Assembly: GCF_946902045.1 (NCBI RefSeq)
Contig: NZ_OX336253.1
Coordinates: 1,302,001-1,366,000, forward strand
Direction: 5' to 3'
Length of the DNA stretch: 64,000 nt
Origin: Neisseria sp. Marseille-Q5346
GTDB lineage: Bacteria > Pseudomonadota > Gammaproteobacteria > Burkholderiales > Neisseriaceae
Shown: positions 41,258 through 51,137 of the stretch, piece by piece
Layout: each line of letters starts with the position of its first letter
Numbering within the stretch: the stretch's first letter is position 1
The notes under the pieces: generated by a model
What the model was told of the DNA's origin: nothing
The model's database searches: none
The model's input: the letters and a program-made list of their open reading frames with translations, nothing else
Translations under genes and position numbers: made by a program

Positions 41258-42681
41258 CTTCCGCAAACGTCAGTTTCGACAAAATTAAGACCAGTACGCG
41301 TAAGCCCGGCGTTTACGTCGAATGGAACACCAAGCTTGCTGTGCGCAACCTGCCTACCAACAAGCAACGCGTACTGCTGATTGCGCAACACAGCAATCCC
41401 AAGGCGGGCAAGCTGACTGCGCTGGAAAATATCTATTCTGCGGCCGATGTCGCCACCGCGTATGGTGCCGGCTCGCAGGCGCATTTGATGGCATTGGCCG
41501 CTATCAAGGCTTACGCATATGCGGATTTGAGCCTGATTACCGTTGCCGACAATGAAGCAGGCGTTGCGGCCACCGGCAGTATCACGATTACAGGTACTGC
41601 CGATACGCAAGGCGTTTTACGCGTCAACATCGGCAATGCCGATACGCTGACCGTCGGTGTCGCCGCCAATGCAACCGCCGCAACCGTAGCCGCTGCCGTC
41701 AAAGCCGCCATTGATGCCGAAACATCATTGTCGGTAACGGCGACAGCCTCTGAAGGCTTGGTAACGCTGACAGCTAAAAATAAAGGCACGCACGGCAACC
41801 ATATCCGTATCCGTGCCAGCAATACCGCCGAAGGGATTACCGTTGCAGTCAAAGCGATGAGCGGTGGCGATGCCGATGCCGATATCGGCCCCGCATTAAA
41901 TGCCGTGATCGCCGAAGGTCATAATTTGATTGCGGTAGGCTGTACCGATGAGGCGAACCTCTTGAAGTTGCGCACACATTTGGAAACTGTCGGCGCACCC
42001 GAAGAAAAACGCTGGGCATTGGGTATTTATGGCCAAACCGGTGCATTGGCGCAAACAACGACACAGGCAGGCCGTCTGAACAGTGGTTATCTGTATTCGG
42101 CCTGGTATCGTAAAACGCCTAGTCTGCCATGTGAGCTGGCAGCCGCGTTTGCGGCCGTTGTAGCCAGCGAGGAAGACCCGGCTCGTCCGCTCAATACCCT
42201 GAAGCTCAACGGCATCGGTGTGTGCGACAGTGCAGACAAGACTATGCGTACCGAACAGGAAAACGCGCTCTACAACGGCGTTACTCCTATTGAAACCAGC
42301 CCAGACGGCACATCCGCCCAAATTGTCCGCGCTATTTCGACTTATACCAAAACTGCCAACGGCACGGCAGACGAAAGTCTGCTCGATATGACTACCGTAC
42401 GTACATTGATTTATGTATCAGGCGCGTGTGCCGACCGTATCGCATTGCGTTTCCCGCGCGACAAAATGACCGAGCGCACCATTGCCCGTGTCCGCTCCGA
42501 ATTGATCGACGTGTTGATGAAATGCGAAGAATTGGAAATCGTCGAAGACGTTGAAAACAATTTGGCCAACCTGATTGTGGAACGCGATGCACAAAACACC
42601 GGCATGCTCAACTGCCGCGTACCGTCCGATGTGGTTAACGGCCTGCACCAAGTAGGCATGGTTATCGACCTGTATCTGTAA
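41254..42681 (+). CDS. Contractile tail sheath protein (gpL, Mu gp39)
   Basis: 475 aa. RKPGVYVEWNTKLAVRNLPTNKQRVLLI at the N-terminus and the C-terminal IVERDAQNTGMLNCRVPSDVVNGLHQVG are sheath signatures. It shows the phage is a contractile-tailed (myovirus-type) Mu relative. Confidence 0.96.
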   Translation: MTSANVSFDKIKTSTRKPGVYVEWNTKLAVRNLPTNKQRVLLIAQHSNPKAGKLTALENIYSAADVATAYGAGSQAHLMALAAIKAYAYADLSLITVADNEAGVAATGSITITGTADTQGVLRVNIGNADTLTVGVAANATAATVAAAVKAAIDAETSLSVTATASEGLVTLTAKNKGTHGNHIRIRASNTAEGITVAVKAMSGGDADADIGPALNAVIAEGHNLIAVGCTDEANLLKLRTHLETVGAPEEKRWALGIYGQTGALAQTTTQAGRLNSGYLYSAWYRKTPSLPCELAAAFAAVVASEEDPARPLNTLKLNGIGVCDSADKTMRTEQENALYNGVTPIETSPDGTSAQIVRAISTYTKTANGTADESLLDMTTVRTLIYVSGACADRIALRFPRDKMTERTIARVRSELIDVLMKCEELEIVEDVENNLANLIVERDAQNTGMLNCRVPSDVVNGLHQVGMVIDLYL

Positions 42682-42693
42682 AAAGGAAAGAAC

Positions 42694-43068
42694 ATGAGTA
42701 CAGAATATGTAGGCAGCGTAACGCTGTATGTCGGTGCGACCGAGGTGGAAGTCACCAAGATTGATGTGAAAAACATCACAGGCAAAAAAGAAGTTAAAAC
42801 CATGAACCGCACACGCCGCGTCAAAGGCTTTACGCGCGGTGTCGGCCAGTATGATATTTCTTTTACCGCCGTCGTGCCGACAGACGGCACGGTTATCGAT
42901 TGGGATAAAATCGAAGACGCAAAAATCTCGCTGGTTCCTGATATCAATGGTGCGCGCCCAACCTCCTATCTTGGTTTTTGCGCGAAGGAAGCCGGTGAAA
43001 GCTATACGGTGGACAACGAATTGGTCATTGATGTGACCGGCTTTGCAACCCGTAAAGTGATTGAGTAA
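42694..43068 (+). CDS. Tail tube protein (gpM, Mu gp40)
   Basis: 124 aa. The short beta-rich protein with EVEVTKIDVKNITGKKEVKTMNRTRRVKG fits the Mu tube family. AAAGGAAAG precedes the ATG. It directly follows the sheath gene. Confidence 0.93.
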   Translation: MSTEYVGSVTLYVGATEVEVTKIDVKNITGKKEVKTMNRTRRVKGFTRGVGQYDISFTAVVPTDGTVIDWDKIEDAKISLVPDINGARPTSYLGFCAKEAGESYTVDNELVIDVTGFATRKVIE

Positions 43069-43119
43069 GCCATCCGAAACTGACACCTGTTAAAGACGGT
43101 TTAAATAGCCTTTAAACGA

Positions 43120-43141
43120 TAATTGGATTTTTATCCGATTA
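43120..43141 (+). promoter_or_regulatory. Hairpin in the leader of the tail chaperone gene
   Basis: TAATTGGAT (43120-43128) pairs with ATCCGATTA (43133-43141), one mismatch. It may limit read-through from the abundant tube mRNA. Confidence 0.4.
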
Positions 43142-43161
43142 ACCGTTTAGAGGCTTTTATT

Positions 43162-43548
43162 ATGTCTTCAATTTCCAAAGAGCTCGAACATGCCGCAAAA
43201 GAGTATGAGCTGGTTGTTTCTCCCGATCTGAAAACCGTTTCAGGCCGTCTGAAGTACGGTATCTCTGTTGACGGCGCTGTCCATCGTGATTTTTCCATGC
43301 ATCTGCTGACCGTGCGCGAAGATATGGCTATTGACCCAACGCTGGAGGGGCAAGCGCGTATGTTGGCAGCCTATTCAGCCTCTCTCGACCATATCGGTAC
43401 GATTCAGCCTGATGCCTTAACGCTCGACTTCTTGGCCGATGAGTTGGTCGCAACCGATTTTGACGCGCTTTATTTCGCCCAAGAGCTGTTAGCAAAAAAG
43501 CGTCTATCCGTTCAGCCCGTGCCGACCGCTACCGATACGCAGTCTTAA
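43162..43548 (+). CDS. Tail assembly chaperone, short form (Mu gp41)
   Basis: 128 aa. The ATG at 43162 (MSSISKELEHAAKEYELVV) is preferred over an upstream frame start. It corresponds to lambda gpG. Near the 3' end the slippery A-AAA-AAG (43494-43500) allows a -1 shift into a long open frame that ends at the tape measure start. Confidence 0.9.
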   Translation: MSSISKELEHAAKEYELVVSPDLKTVSGRLKYGISVDGAVHRDFSMHLLTVREDMAIDPTLEGQARMLAAYSASLDHIGTIQPDALTLDFLADELVATDFDALYFAQELLAKKRLSVQPVPTATDTQS

Positions 43549-43757
43549 AGCTGGGGAGTTACGGTATCTCTGCCGACGATATCGGCAAGATGACTCAGCC
43601 GGAGCTTGATGGATGGCTCAAACAGGCCGATTTGATTGACCGTGGCCGTGCCGCTCCCGTGGTGCTGCCCTGGTTTGCGCCGTCTGCCAAAACTTCAACC
43701 CCATCTGCATCTGGCGGACACACTCAAACCTTTATCAGTAAACGGAAGAAAAAATGA
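43162..43757 (+). CDS. Tail assembly chaperone, -1 frameshift fusion (gpG-T-like)
   Basis: After AAG at 43498-43500 a -1 shift reads GCG TCT ATC and stays open for 85 codons to a TGA at 43755-43757, overlapping the tape measure ATG at 43754. The fusion would be about 198 aa. The extra part contains LGSYGISADDIGKMTQPELD and a basic tail. This is the known design of tail chaperones in Mu and lambda, read directly here. Confidence 0.85.
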
Positions 43758-45886
43758 GCCGTAATACAATCGAATTAGTTGCCAAGTTCCGAGATGACGC
43801 AAGTGTCGGCCTGCGCCGCTTGGCGACTGAGGCCAACCGTACGATGCAGATTCAAAGCCGTGCGGCATCATCTTCCGGCAGGCAACAACAGCTGATGCAT
43901 GCAGCTGCCGCCCGTTTGGGCATCCGCACGGAGCGTGAAATCCGCCGTGAAATCCAACGTACTCAAGCGGCCTACAACGCAATGGCCAAAAGCGGCCGTG
44001 CTTCGCACAATGAACTGGCGCGAGCCGCTCAACAGACGCGCAACCGTATTCGTGAGTTAAATGCCGAAATGAACAGCGGCAGCCGTTTCAACCGAATGAT
44101 CCAAGGAGGTAAAAGTTTGGCGCGCGGTGCGACTTCGGTTGCCGCCGGTGTCATGGCCGGCGGTTATGTGTTGGCCCAGCCGATCAACCGGACAATGGAC
44201 TATGACACGGAGCTGCGTCACGCGACCAATACCATGTATGCAGGCAAGACTTTGGCAGAAAAACGTGCCGGCATGGATGAAATTAATAAAACGGTAAACG
44301 ATGCCGCTTATCTTGGCGGAACATCTAAGGAAGCAGCCTTGCAGGCAATGAATACCATGGTGGCCAGCGGTTCGTTGAGTGATGCTGCCGTGAAGCAGAT
44401 GTTGCCAACCGTAATGAAAACAGCACTGGCCGCCAATGCCGATGCCGATGATATTGCCAATATTGTGACCAAAGCGAAGCAGGCAGGGTTTAAAGAAGCC
44501 GATATTCCTGCTTTGCTTGACCGAGCCATGCAATCGGGTGCGGATGGCGGTTTTGAGCTGAAAGACATGGCACGATGGTTGCCGCAACAGTTGGCAGCAA
44601 TGAAGTCCGCAGGTATGGGCGCGACACTGGATAATTTCAGCAGTTTGTTAAATGCAAACCAACTGGCGTTTATGACTGCAGGCAGTACAGACGAAGCCGG
44701 TAACAACCTGGTCAATCTGCTGGCGAAAATCAGCAGTCAGGACATCGTTACTAAGGCAAAGAAAATCGACATTAACGGCCAAGAGGGTTTTGACTTCACG
44801 GCCAGTATGAATAAGCGTCAGGCTGCAGGCATGAACTCGCTGGACGCATTGGTCGATATTGTCAGTGAAATTGTGCAGAAAGATGAAAAGAGTGCTGCCT
44901 TAATGAAGCAGATGGCCGCAGCGCAAGGTGATGAGGCTAAGTTGGCTTTACTGGAAAACCAGAAAGCTTTGGTTGACGGTACGGCTGTCGGCCAGTTGGT
45001 TTCAGACCGCCAAGCCTTAATGGCGTTGCTCTCGCTCATCAACAACAAGCAAGAAGCCGCACGACTGCAGCAAGGACAAGCCAACGCCGCCGGTGCAGTA
45101 GATGGGGCTTATCAATTTGTGGCCGATGGCTCCGGATTCAAAAAAGAACAGCTCAAAACGGCATACAGCGAAGCTGAATATGGCGCATTCTCAAGCTTTA
45201 CCGACATGGTGGCCAATAAGCTTAAAGGTATTGCCGACTGGGCCAGAGGTAATCAGGAAGCCGCGCAGACAGCGGTGGCGGCGGGTCAAGGGGCTGCGGC
45301 AGTATCCGCAACTGTGGGAACAAGCTCAATGGTAAGCGGCGGATGGCGGTTCTTCCAAGGCGGTCAAGGTGTTGCCGGTGCCGGCCGTTTTCTGCCTTCT
45401 GCAAGCTCAATGGGTGCCTTTACTTTAGGTGCTGCTCCGTTGGCCGCTATGGGCGGCGTAACACATTTGGCGGCGCAACGGGATAAATATGACGACTGGA
45501 GTAAACCGTTGGTGGCCTTCGCCGACCGCTTGCAGTCGTTTTTGCCTGATTTTATGTCGTCTGCCAAAAACGAATACATGAGAAAACGGGAGGAATTGGG
45601 TGGGAATAACTCTCCGCTCGACAGCCCTGTTCTCAAAGAGAGTATGGCGCAGCTCAGTCAATCTGCACAAACCAATCAGCAAGCCAGCCAACAGTATGTC
45701 ACAGCGGCAACTGAAAATCAGGCTGCAACTGCCCAGCTTACCAATGCGGCCACCCAGATGACTGCGGCGGCGGCGCAAATGCAGGCGGCGGCAGGTAAGC
45801 CGATACCCGTTACAGTCACCGTTCAAAACGGCAATATTATGGCCTATATCAATCAAGCGGCGGCGCGTGCGGCAGCTAAAAATTAA
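43754..45886 (+). CDS. Tape measure protein (Mu gp42)
   Basis: 710 aa. Largely helical, with a TP901-type tape measure core (TRNRIRELNAEMNSGSRFNR..., MAGGYVLAQPINRTMDYDTELRHATNTMYAGKT), Gly/Ala-rich hydrophobic parts and a Gln/Ala-rich C-terminus. It sets tail length and lines the tube. Confidence 0.95.
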   Translation: MSRNTIELVAKFRDDASVGLRRLATEANRTMQIQSRAASSSGRQQQLMHAAAARLGIRTEREIRREIQRTQAAYNAMAKSGRASHNELARAAQQTRNRIRELNAEMNSGSRFNRMIQGGKSLARGATSVAAGVMAGGYVLAQPINRTMDYDTELRHATNTMYAGKTLAEKRAGMDEINKTVNDAAYLGGTSKEAALQAMNTMVASGSLSDAAVKQMLPTVMKTALAANADADDIANIVTKAKQAGFKEADIPALLDRAMQSGADGGFELKDMARWLPQQLAAMKSAGMGATLDNFSSLLNANQLAFMTAGSTDEAGNNLVNLLAKISSQDIVTKAKKIDINGQEGFDFTASMNKRQAAGMNSLDALVDIVSEIVQKDEKSAALMKQMAAAQGDEAKLALLENQKALVDGTAVGQLVSDRQALMALLSLINNKQEAARLQQGQANAAGAVDGAYQFVADGSGFKKEQLKTAYSEAEYGAFSSFTDMVANKLKGIADWARGNQEAAQTAVAAGQGAAAVSATVGTSSMVSGGWRFFQGGQGVAGAGRFLPSASSMGAFTLGAAPLAAMGGVTHLAAQRDKYDDWSKPLVAFADRLQSFLPDFMSSAKNEYMRKREELGGNNSPLDSPVLKESMAQLSQSAQTNQQASQQYVTAATENQAATAQLTNAATQMTAAAAQMQAAAGKPIPVTVTVQNGNIMAYINQAAARAAAKN

Positions 45887-45895
45887 GGATCCGTG

Positions 45896-47263
45896 ATGAG
45901 TTGGAAAGATACTTTGCTTGATGCCAGTTTCAAGGGTGTCGGCTTTGATGTAATCGATGATACGTTGCGTGGCACGCACGCCTTAGCCGAACACGAATAC
46001 CCGTTTGTTCAGGGTTCGGATATTGAGGACACTGGTGTGTCGGCAATGGATATGAGCCTGACGGCGGTATTGTGGGGGGATGATTATGAAAGCAGGCTGC
46101 AAAGCCTGTTAGGTGTTTTGCGGGAGACTGGTGCGGGCGAATTGATCCACCCGATTTACGGCAGCGTGCCCGATTGCGTGGTGGCTGATTTTGAAGCTGC
46201 TCATAATGAAGAAAATCCCGATTACTGTACGGTGCGGATGACCTTTAAGCAAAGTGTCAAAGCCGCCCCGTTTTTTGACCGTGAATTGCCGTCTGCACTG
46301 GCCGATGAAATCGATTGGCTGGCAGATTTGGCCTCATGGCAGGGTTTTGAGGTGTTTCAGACGGCCTTGGGCAAGATTCAAAAGGCACAAAGCCGTTGGA
46401 ACGCATTTCATGCCACAGTATTGACGGCAGTCGGCGTTATGTATGGTCAGGTAAACGGCGTATTCACCGGCTCCATGAATCTTCTTAACAGCCCGCGCGT
46501 ATTGGTGGCCGAGTTGAAATCAGTATTCGGTGTGTTGGCAAATATGCACGTCGTCGGTAAAAGTGGGCTGGATGGCTGGCGCGATATGGTTGGCGGAGTG
46601 TCAAAAGCCTCCGCTACGCCGTGGCAGGTAAGTCGCGGGACAGAAGGCAGCGTTTCGGCAATCGATTTGATTCAGCGTGCAAAGGTTGAAGATGTCGCTG
46701 CTTTTACAGCCTTCACCGCAACTGTTGGAGCGTGTGCTTTGGCAGAACAGGCCGCAGATATTCTGGCAACACAAATTGATGCGCCAACTTTGACGCCCGT
46801 GGAAATCTCACGCCTATTATCCGATACCCATGCTGCTTTGCAACGCACGCTGGCCGCAAACCGTATTTTGGCGATGATGTTGGCAGATGAGGTAAAGGCC
46901 GAGAAGATGGCTTATTCCCTGCTAAGGTTATACCAAACACCGGCAGACAGTGCTGATGATGTGTATCGCCGCATTGAGGCTGCCGGCCTGTTGCCGCAAA
47001 CACCATATCTTGAAACTGCCGCCGAACTGACTGAAAGTTTGCGTGATACGGCGCACAAGCTGCAAAAACAGGCTTTTGCCGTTTTGAATATGCGTCCTCC
47101 GTTAGTGCAGAAAATTGTAGGACGTGATACCAGCCTGCATCTGTTGGCGTTTGAATGGTATGGCGATTACAGCCGTTTTGGCGAGTTGTTGCGTCTGAAT
47201 CCACAAATCCGTCATCCGAACTTTCTCAGTAAAGGAGAGGTGTTAAATGCCTACGCCAAATAA
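45896..47263 (+). CDS. Baseplate/tail protein with DNA-circularisation N-terminal domain (Mu gp43, gpN)
   Basis: 455 aa. WKDTLLDASFKGVGFDVIDDTLRGTHALAEHEYPF at the start is the gpN family signature. A GTG one codon before the ATG is an alternative. It overlaps the next gene by 17 bp. Confidence 0.93.
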   Translation: MSWKDTLLDASFKGVGFDVIDDTLRGTHALAEHEYPFVQGSDIEDTGVSAMDMSLTAVLWGDDYESRLQSLLGVLRETGAGELIHPIYGSVPDCVVADFEAAHNEENPDYCTVRMTFKQSVKAAPFFDRELPSALADEIDWLADLASWQGFEVFQTALGKIQKAQSRWNAFHATVLTAVGVMYGQVNGVFTGSMNLLNSPRVLVAELKSVFGVLANMHVVGKSGLDGWRDMVGGVSKASATPWQVSRGTEGSVSAIDLIQRAKVEDVAAFTAFTATVGACALAEQAADILATQIDAPTLTPVEISRLLSDTHAALQRTLAANRILAMMLADEVKAEKMAYSLLRLYQTPADSADDVYRRIEAAGLLPQTPYLETAAELTESLRDTAHKLQKQAFAVLNMRPPLVQKIVGRDTSLHLLAFEWYGDYSRFGELLRLNPQIRHPNFLSKGEVLNAYAK

Positions 47264-48413
47264 TACCGTCACTCTGATGATTAACGGCAAAACTCATGGG
47301 CAATGGACGAACTACGACATCGTTTCTGACCTGCTCACCCCCGCCGATGACTTTTCAGTCACGCTTGGCCGTCCGGTAGATGCAGTCCCGACTGCAGTAA
47401 AAGAAGGCGATAAAGTAGAAGTCCGTGTCGGTGGGGATACGGTATTAAGCGGCCGTATCGACCGTGTACACACTACGACGGAGAAAGGCAATAAAACGCT
47501 GACCATTCAGGGCCGTGATGATGCCGGTATCCTGTTGGACTGTTCTGCGCCGTTGTTTAATGCGCAGGATATGGATTTAAACCAAATTATTGAAAAAATC
47601 GTCAAGCCTTTGGGTTTGTCAAAAATCCGTATCGATGCAGCCAAAACCAATAAAACCCATAAAGTTCAAATCGAGCCCGGAAGCCGTGCATGGGATGCCT
47701 TGACACAATATGCCGAAGCCAACGGGGTATGGCCTTGGATGGAGCCTGACGGCACGTTAGTTGTTGGTGGTCCTGACTACACCACAGCACCTGTTGCCGA
47801 GCTGGTCTTACGGGTCAGTGGCGACAATAACAATATCAAGAGCCTGGAAGTCGAGCGCAATATGGCCGCTCGGTACAGTGAGGTCACGGTATTGGGACAA
47901 AGCCATACCGGCAAGCACAATATCAAAGCGACGGTGAAAGATGAATCCCTTAAGCTGAGCCGGCCTTTAATCGTGACAGAGCCTGATGTTGACAGTCAGG
48001 CGGAAGCGGAACGTAAAGCGAAGAAACGCCTGGCAGACAGCCGCTTGGAAGGCTTGACCATCACGGCGGTGGTACAGGGACACCGAACCGATGACGGTAC
48101 ATTGTGGCAACCGGGTCAACGAATCAACGTATTGAGCGAACCGGACGGCATCGACGCGGTGTATTTCCTTATGGCGCGTACCTTTGTCGGAGGTAGAGGC
48201 CAAGGCACGGAAACTGTATTAACGCTTAAAGAAGACGGTGCATGGGTGTTGGATGCCGATCCGCCTAAGAAAAAACAAGGCGCAGGCAAAAAAGATGGCA
48301 AGAAAACTGCACACAAGCCGTCTGAAAATAGAAAAGCCAACGGTCAAGCACCAGTCAAGCCGAATAAACGCCGTCAGGCTAAAAAGCCAAAACAGGAATT
48401 GCAGGTTATTTAA
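47247..48413 (+). CDS. Baseplate hub protein (Mu gp44, gpP / late control D type)
   Basis: 388 aa. VSDLLTPADDFSVTLGRP, VRVGGDTVLSGRIDRV and GSRAWDALTQYAEANGVWPWMEPDG are hub motifs. The C-terminus is a Lys-rich extension (about 330-388). It forms the hub together with the gp45 spike. Confidence 0.94.
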   Translation: MPTPNNTVTLMINGKTHGQWTNYDIVSDLLTPADDFSVTLGRPVDAVPTAVKEGDKVEVRVGGDTVLSGRIDRVHTTTEKGNKTLTIQGRDDAGILLDCSAPLFNAQDMDLNQIIEKIVKPLGLSKIRIDAAKTNKTHKVQIEPGSRAWDALTQYAEANGVWPWMEPDGTLVVGGPDYTTAPVAELVLRVSGDNNNIKSLEVERNMAARYSEVTVLGQSHTGKHNIKATVKDESLKLSRPLIVTEPDVDSQAEAERKAKKRLADSRLEGLTITAVVQGHRTDDGTLWQPGQRINVLSEPDGIDAVYFLMARTFVGGRGQGTETVLTLKEDGAWVLDADPPKKKQGAGKKDGKKTAHKPSENRKANGQAPVKPNKRRQAKKPKQELQVI

Positions 48414-49043
48414 ATGGATATTAAAACCATAGATAAGCGTATCAAACAGGCGTTTAACACTGTCCGGCAGGGCTTTCGCGGAAAGGTTGCCAGAGTCCAG
48501 GCAGGTGGCGGTGTGCAAAAAATCCAAGTCGAAGGCTTGGACGGCGAAACCGTGCAAGACTTGGAGCATGCCGAAAACTTCGGCTTTACCAGCAATCCGC
48601 CTGCCGGGAGTGATTGCGTTGTTGTGCCGTTGGGGGGTAAAACCAGCCACGGTATTATCGTTACCACGACAAACGGCGCGTACCGCATTACCGGTTTGTC
48701 TGATGGTGAAACGGCGGTTTATAACGCTGACGGTGCCAAGATGGTGTTAAAAAAGGGGCGCGTCATTGAGATTGACTGCGATAAATTAAATATTAAAGCA
48801 CCTAGCGGCGTAAATATCACTTCAGAAAAGGTCGAATGTTCTGCGGTGTTGACTGCACAAGGCCAAATCAACGGCAATGGAGGTATGGCCGTGCAAGGCG
48901 GTAGCGGTACGACATTTACCGGCAACGTGGACATGGTCGGCGATTTGAATACTACCGGCGCATTAACCAACAACGGTAAAGATGTCGGCAGCACCCACAA
49001 ACACACTGAGACCAACGGTTCGGAAACCGGTGAAGTCATTTAA
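48414..49043 (+). CDS. Tail spike / baseplate assembly protein (Mu gp45, gpV type)
   Basis: 209 aa. An OB-fold N-terminus is followed by a beta-helix and a C-terminal tip ending STHKHTETNGSETGEVI, whose HxH is the iron-binding apex motif of membrane-piercing spikes. It starts right at the stop of gp44. Confidence 0.95.
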   Translation: MDIKTIDKRIKQAFNTVRQGFRGKVARVQAGGGVQKIQVEGLDGETVQDLEHAENFGFTSNPPAGSDCVVVPLGGKTSHGIIVTTTNGAYRITGLSDGETAVYNADGAKMVLKKGRVIEIDCDKLNIKAPSGVNITSEKVECSAVLTAQGQINGNGGMAVQGGSGTTFTGNVDMVGDLNTTGALTNNGKDVGSTHKHTETNGSETGEVI

Positions 49044-49052
49044 ACTGGTTTT

Positions 49053-49094
49053 AAAGGCCGTCTAAGAATCCTTATTGTTTTTTTAGGCGGCTTT
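49053..49094 (+). terminator. Degenerate DUS hairpin after the spike gene
   Basis: AAAGGCCGTCTAA (49053-49065) faces TTAGGCGGCTTT (49083-49094). A T-run lies within the loop rather than after the stem, so termination is uncertain. Confidence 0.4.
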
Positions 49095-49154
49095 CTATAT
49101 TTGTCTGACATCAATCCACTCAAATAAAGAGCGTCCATATCCGAAAATTCAGGT

Positions 49155-49508
49155 ATGGACGCTTTACTCAACCCACAAACAGGCGGCTATGTGGTCAACC
49201 AATCCGCCCAATCCATCGAAAACGAGCTGTATATCCGCTTGGTAACACCCTTGGGCAGTTACTGGGCAGACCGCACGCTCGGCAGCCGCCTACACGAATT
49301 GCGCCGCCAAAAGCATTTAAAGCGCATTGAAGTGCTGGCCAAGCAATACGCCGAGCAAGCCTTACAGCCTGTAATTAAGTCTAAACGCGCCCAATCCATC
49401 CAAGTAACCACATCCATCCCGCAGCGCGGTTGGCTGAAATTGCATATTGAAGCTGTTGATGCCGCAGGCGATACCGTAACTCTTAGTCACAAAGTGGCCG
49501 TGATATGA
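49155..49508 (+). CDS. Baseplate wedge protein (Mu gp46 family)
   Basis: 117 aa. LYIRLVTPLGSYWADRTLGSRLHELRRQK is the GP46/W-like signature. It overlaps the gp47 start by 4 bp. Confidence 0.94.
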   Translation: MDALLNPQTGGYVVNQSAQSIENELYIRLVTPLGSYWADRTLGSRLHELRRQKHLKRIEVLAKQYAEQALQPVIKSKRAQSIQVTTSIPQRGWLKLHIEAVDAAGDTVTLSHKVAVI

Positions 49509-50572
49509 CGCAAGCACTTAATTTCGAGCAAATCCGCGCCAATTATCTGCGCGACCTACAAAACCAAAACCCTACCGCCCATGTGCACGCAGGCAGCGAC
49601 AACCATGTACGTGCTACCGCTATTGCTGCTGTGGGTGAAGGCCAATACCAGCATCAAGAGTGGATTTTGCGTCAAGCGTTTGCCGATACCGCCGACAGTG
49701 CCTACCTCGAAAAACACGCTGCCAAATATGGGATTTACCGAAAAACTGCCACCTTTGCGGGCGGTAAGGTGCGTGTTCGCGGCGCGGTCGGTGCAACGGT
49801 GCCTGTTGGCCAACAAATCAATGTGGGCGATAAGGTGTATTTAGCCGCCGAATCTGCCGTTATCGGTACGCTTGGAAGCACCGAGATAGCCGTTATCGCC
49901 ACTGTTTCGGGTAGCGCTCAAAATCAAACCGCCGAAACCGCGGCTACGCTGCAAAGCGTACCTGCGGGGATTGACAGTTCTGCCGTCTTGCTAACGATGG
50001 TTGGCGGTACAGATGCCGAAAGCGATGAGAGCCTGTTGGCACGATATGAAGAACGCCTGCGCCGACCTGCTGCGGGCGGTAACCAATACGACTTCCGCAA
50101 TTGGTGCTTGGAAGTGCCGGGTGTGGTTGATGCATTTATCTACCCTTTACGTCGTGGCAACGGCTTTGTCGATGCCGTTATTTTGGGTGAAAACGGTATT
50201 CCCAGCGCGGAAACACTGGCCGCCGTACAAGCTCATGTCGATGCGGTACGACCTGTTACCCGTAAAAACGGTTTTTTAGCCCTTGCACCCAGTATCCAGA
50301 CCGTAAATGTGGCCGTCACCATTACCTTAAGCAGCGGCACGGATACCGAAACGGCCACCGCTGCCATCAAATCAGCTGTGAATGCCTATTTTGATGCTTT
50401 AAAGCCCGGCGATACCCTAATTAAAAGCCAGTTGGAAACCTTAATCAGCGAAGTGTACGGCGTGCGTGACCGTGTCTTAACCACACCCGTGAGCAATATC
50501 AAGCCCCAGGAAAGTGCCGAAGATATTTACTGGCTGCGTCCTGGCAGTATTAGCGTGGAGTACACCACGTGA
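49505..50572 (+). CDS. Baseplate J-like protein (Mu gp47)
   Basis: 355 aa. DTADSAYLEKHAAKYGIYRKTAT, GGTDAESDESLLARYEERLRRPAAGGNQYDFRNW and VPGVVDAFIYPLRRGNG are strong baseplate J signatures. Confidence 0.96.
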   Translation: MTQALNFEQIRANYLRDLQNQNPTAHVHAGSDNHVRATAIAAVGEGQYQHQEWILRQAFADTADSAYLEKHAAKYGIYRKTATFAGGKVRVRGAVGATVPVGQQINVGDKVYLAAESAVIGTLGSTEIAVIATVSGSAQNQTAETAATLQSVPAGIDSSAVLLTMVGGTDAESDESLLARYEERLRRPAAGGNQYDFRNWCLEVPGVVDAFIYPLRRGNGFVDAVILGENGIPSAETLAAVQAHVDAVRPVTRKNGFLALAPSIQTVNVAVTITLSSGTDTETATAAIKSAVNAYFDALKPGDTLIKSQLETLISEVYGVRDRVLTTPVSNIKPQESAEDIYWLRPGSISVEYTT

Positions 50573-51135
50573 GCCATCAAGCCTTACTTGCCGCCATGCG
50601 CCCGCCTGTCAGCTACGACACCGTAGGAGATACGGCAGAAATCAAAGCTGAAGCGGGTGTGTTTGATATTGTGGCCGATCATGCGGAAGGAGTGAAAAAT
50701 GCGCCGTTCCCTGATGCGGAAAACGATTACCTGTACCGCTGGGAAGAGCTGCTGGCCATCACCCCGCCTGCTGGAGCCAATACCCAACAACGTACTGATG
50801 CCGTGCTGGCCAAACTCAACGCCTTGGGCGGTTTGAGCATTGCCTACTTTACCGCCATTGCTGAATCGGCAGGCTACACCGTAAACATTTATGAAGAAGA
50901 CCAATTCCGTGCCGGTGAAAGCTGTGCGGGAGATTGTTTGAATACTGAAGATGCTATTTGGCGTTGGTGTGTCGACATCGCCGACGGAAAAGCCACCGCC
51001 TATATTTTCAGAGCCGGACAAAGCCGTGCAGGCGACCGCATCAGTGTGTACACCGACCCGATTATCGAAACGATGTTTGAAGAATTAAAACCGGCATGGA
51101 CGTATTGCCGCTTTGAATATGAAGAAGAGGTATAA
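50569..51135 (+). CDS. Tail protein, DUF2313/YmfQ family (Mu gp48)
   Basis: 188 aa from a GTG start overlapping the gp47 stop (GTGA). LYRWEELLAITPPAGANTQQRTDAVLAKLNALGGLSIAYFTAIAESAGY is typical of this baseplate-fibre adaptor family. Confidence 0.93.
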   Translation: MSHQALLAAMRPPVSYDTVGDTAEIKAEAGVFDIVADHAEGVKNAPFPDAENDYLYRWEELLAITPPAGANTQQRTDAVLAKLNALGGLSIAYFTAIAESAGYTVNIYEEDQFRAGESCAGDCLNTEDAIWRWCVDIADGKATAYIFRAGQSRAGDRISVYTDPIIETMFEELKPAWTYCRFEYEEEV

Positions 51136-51137
51136 AA

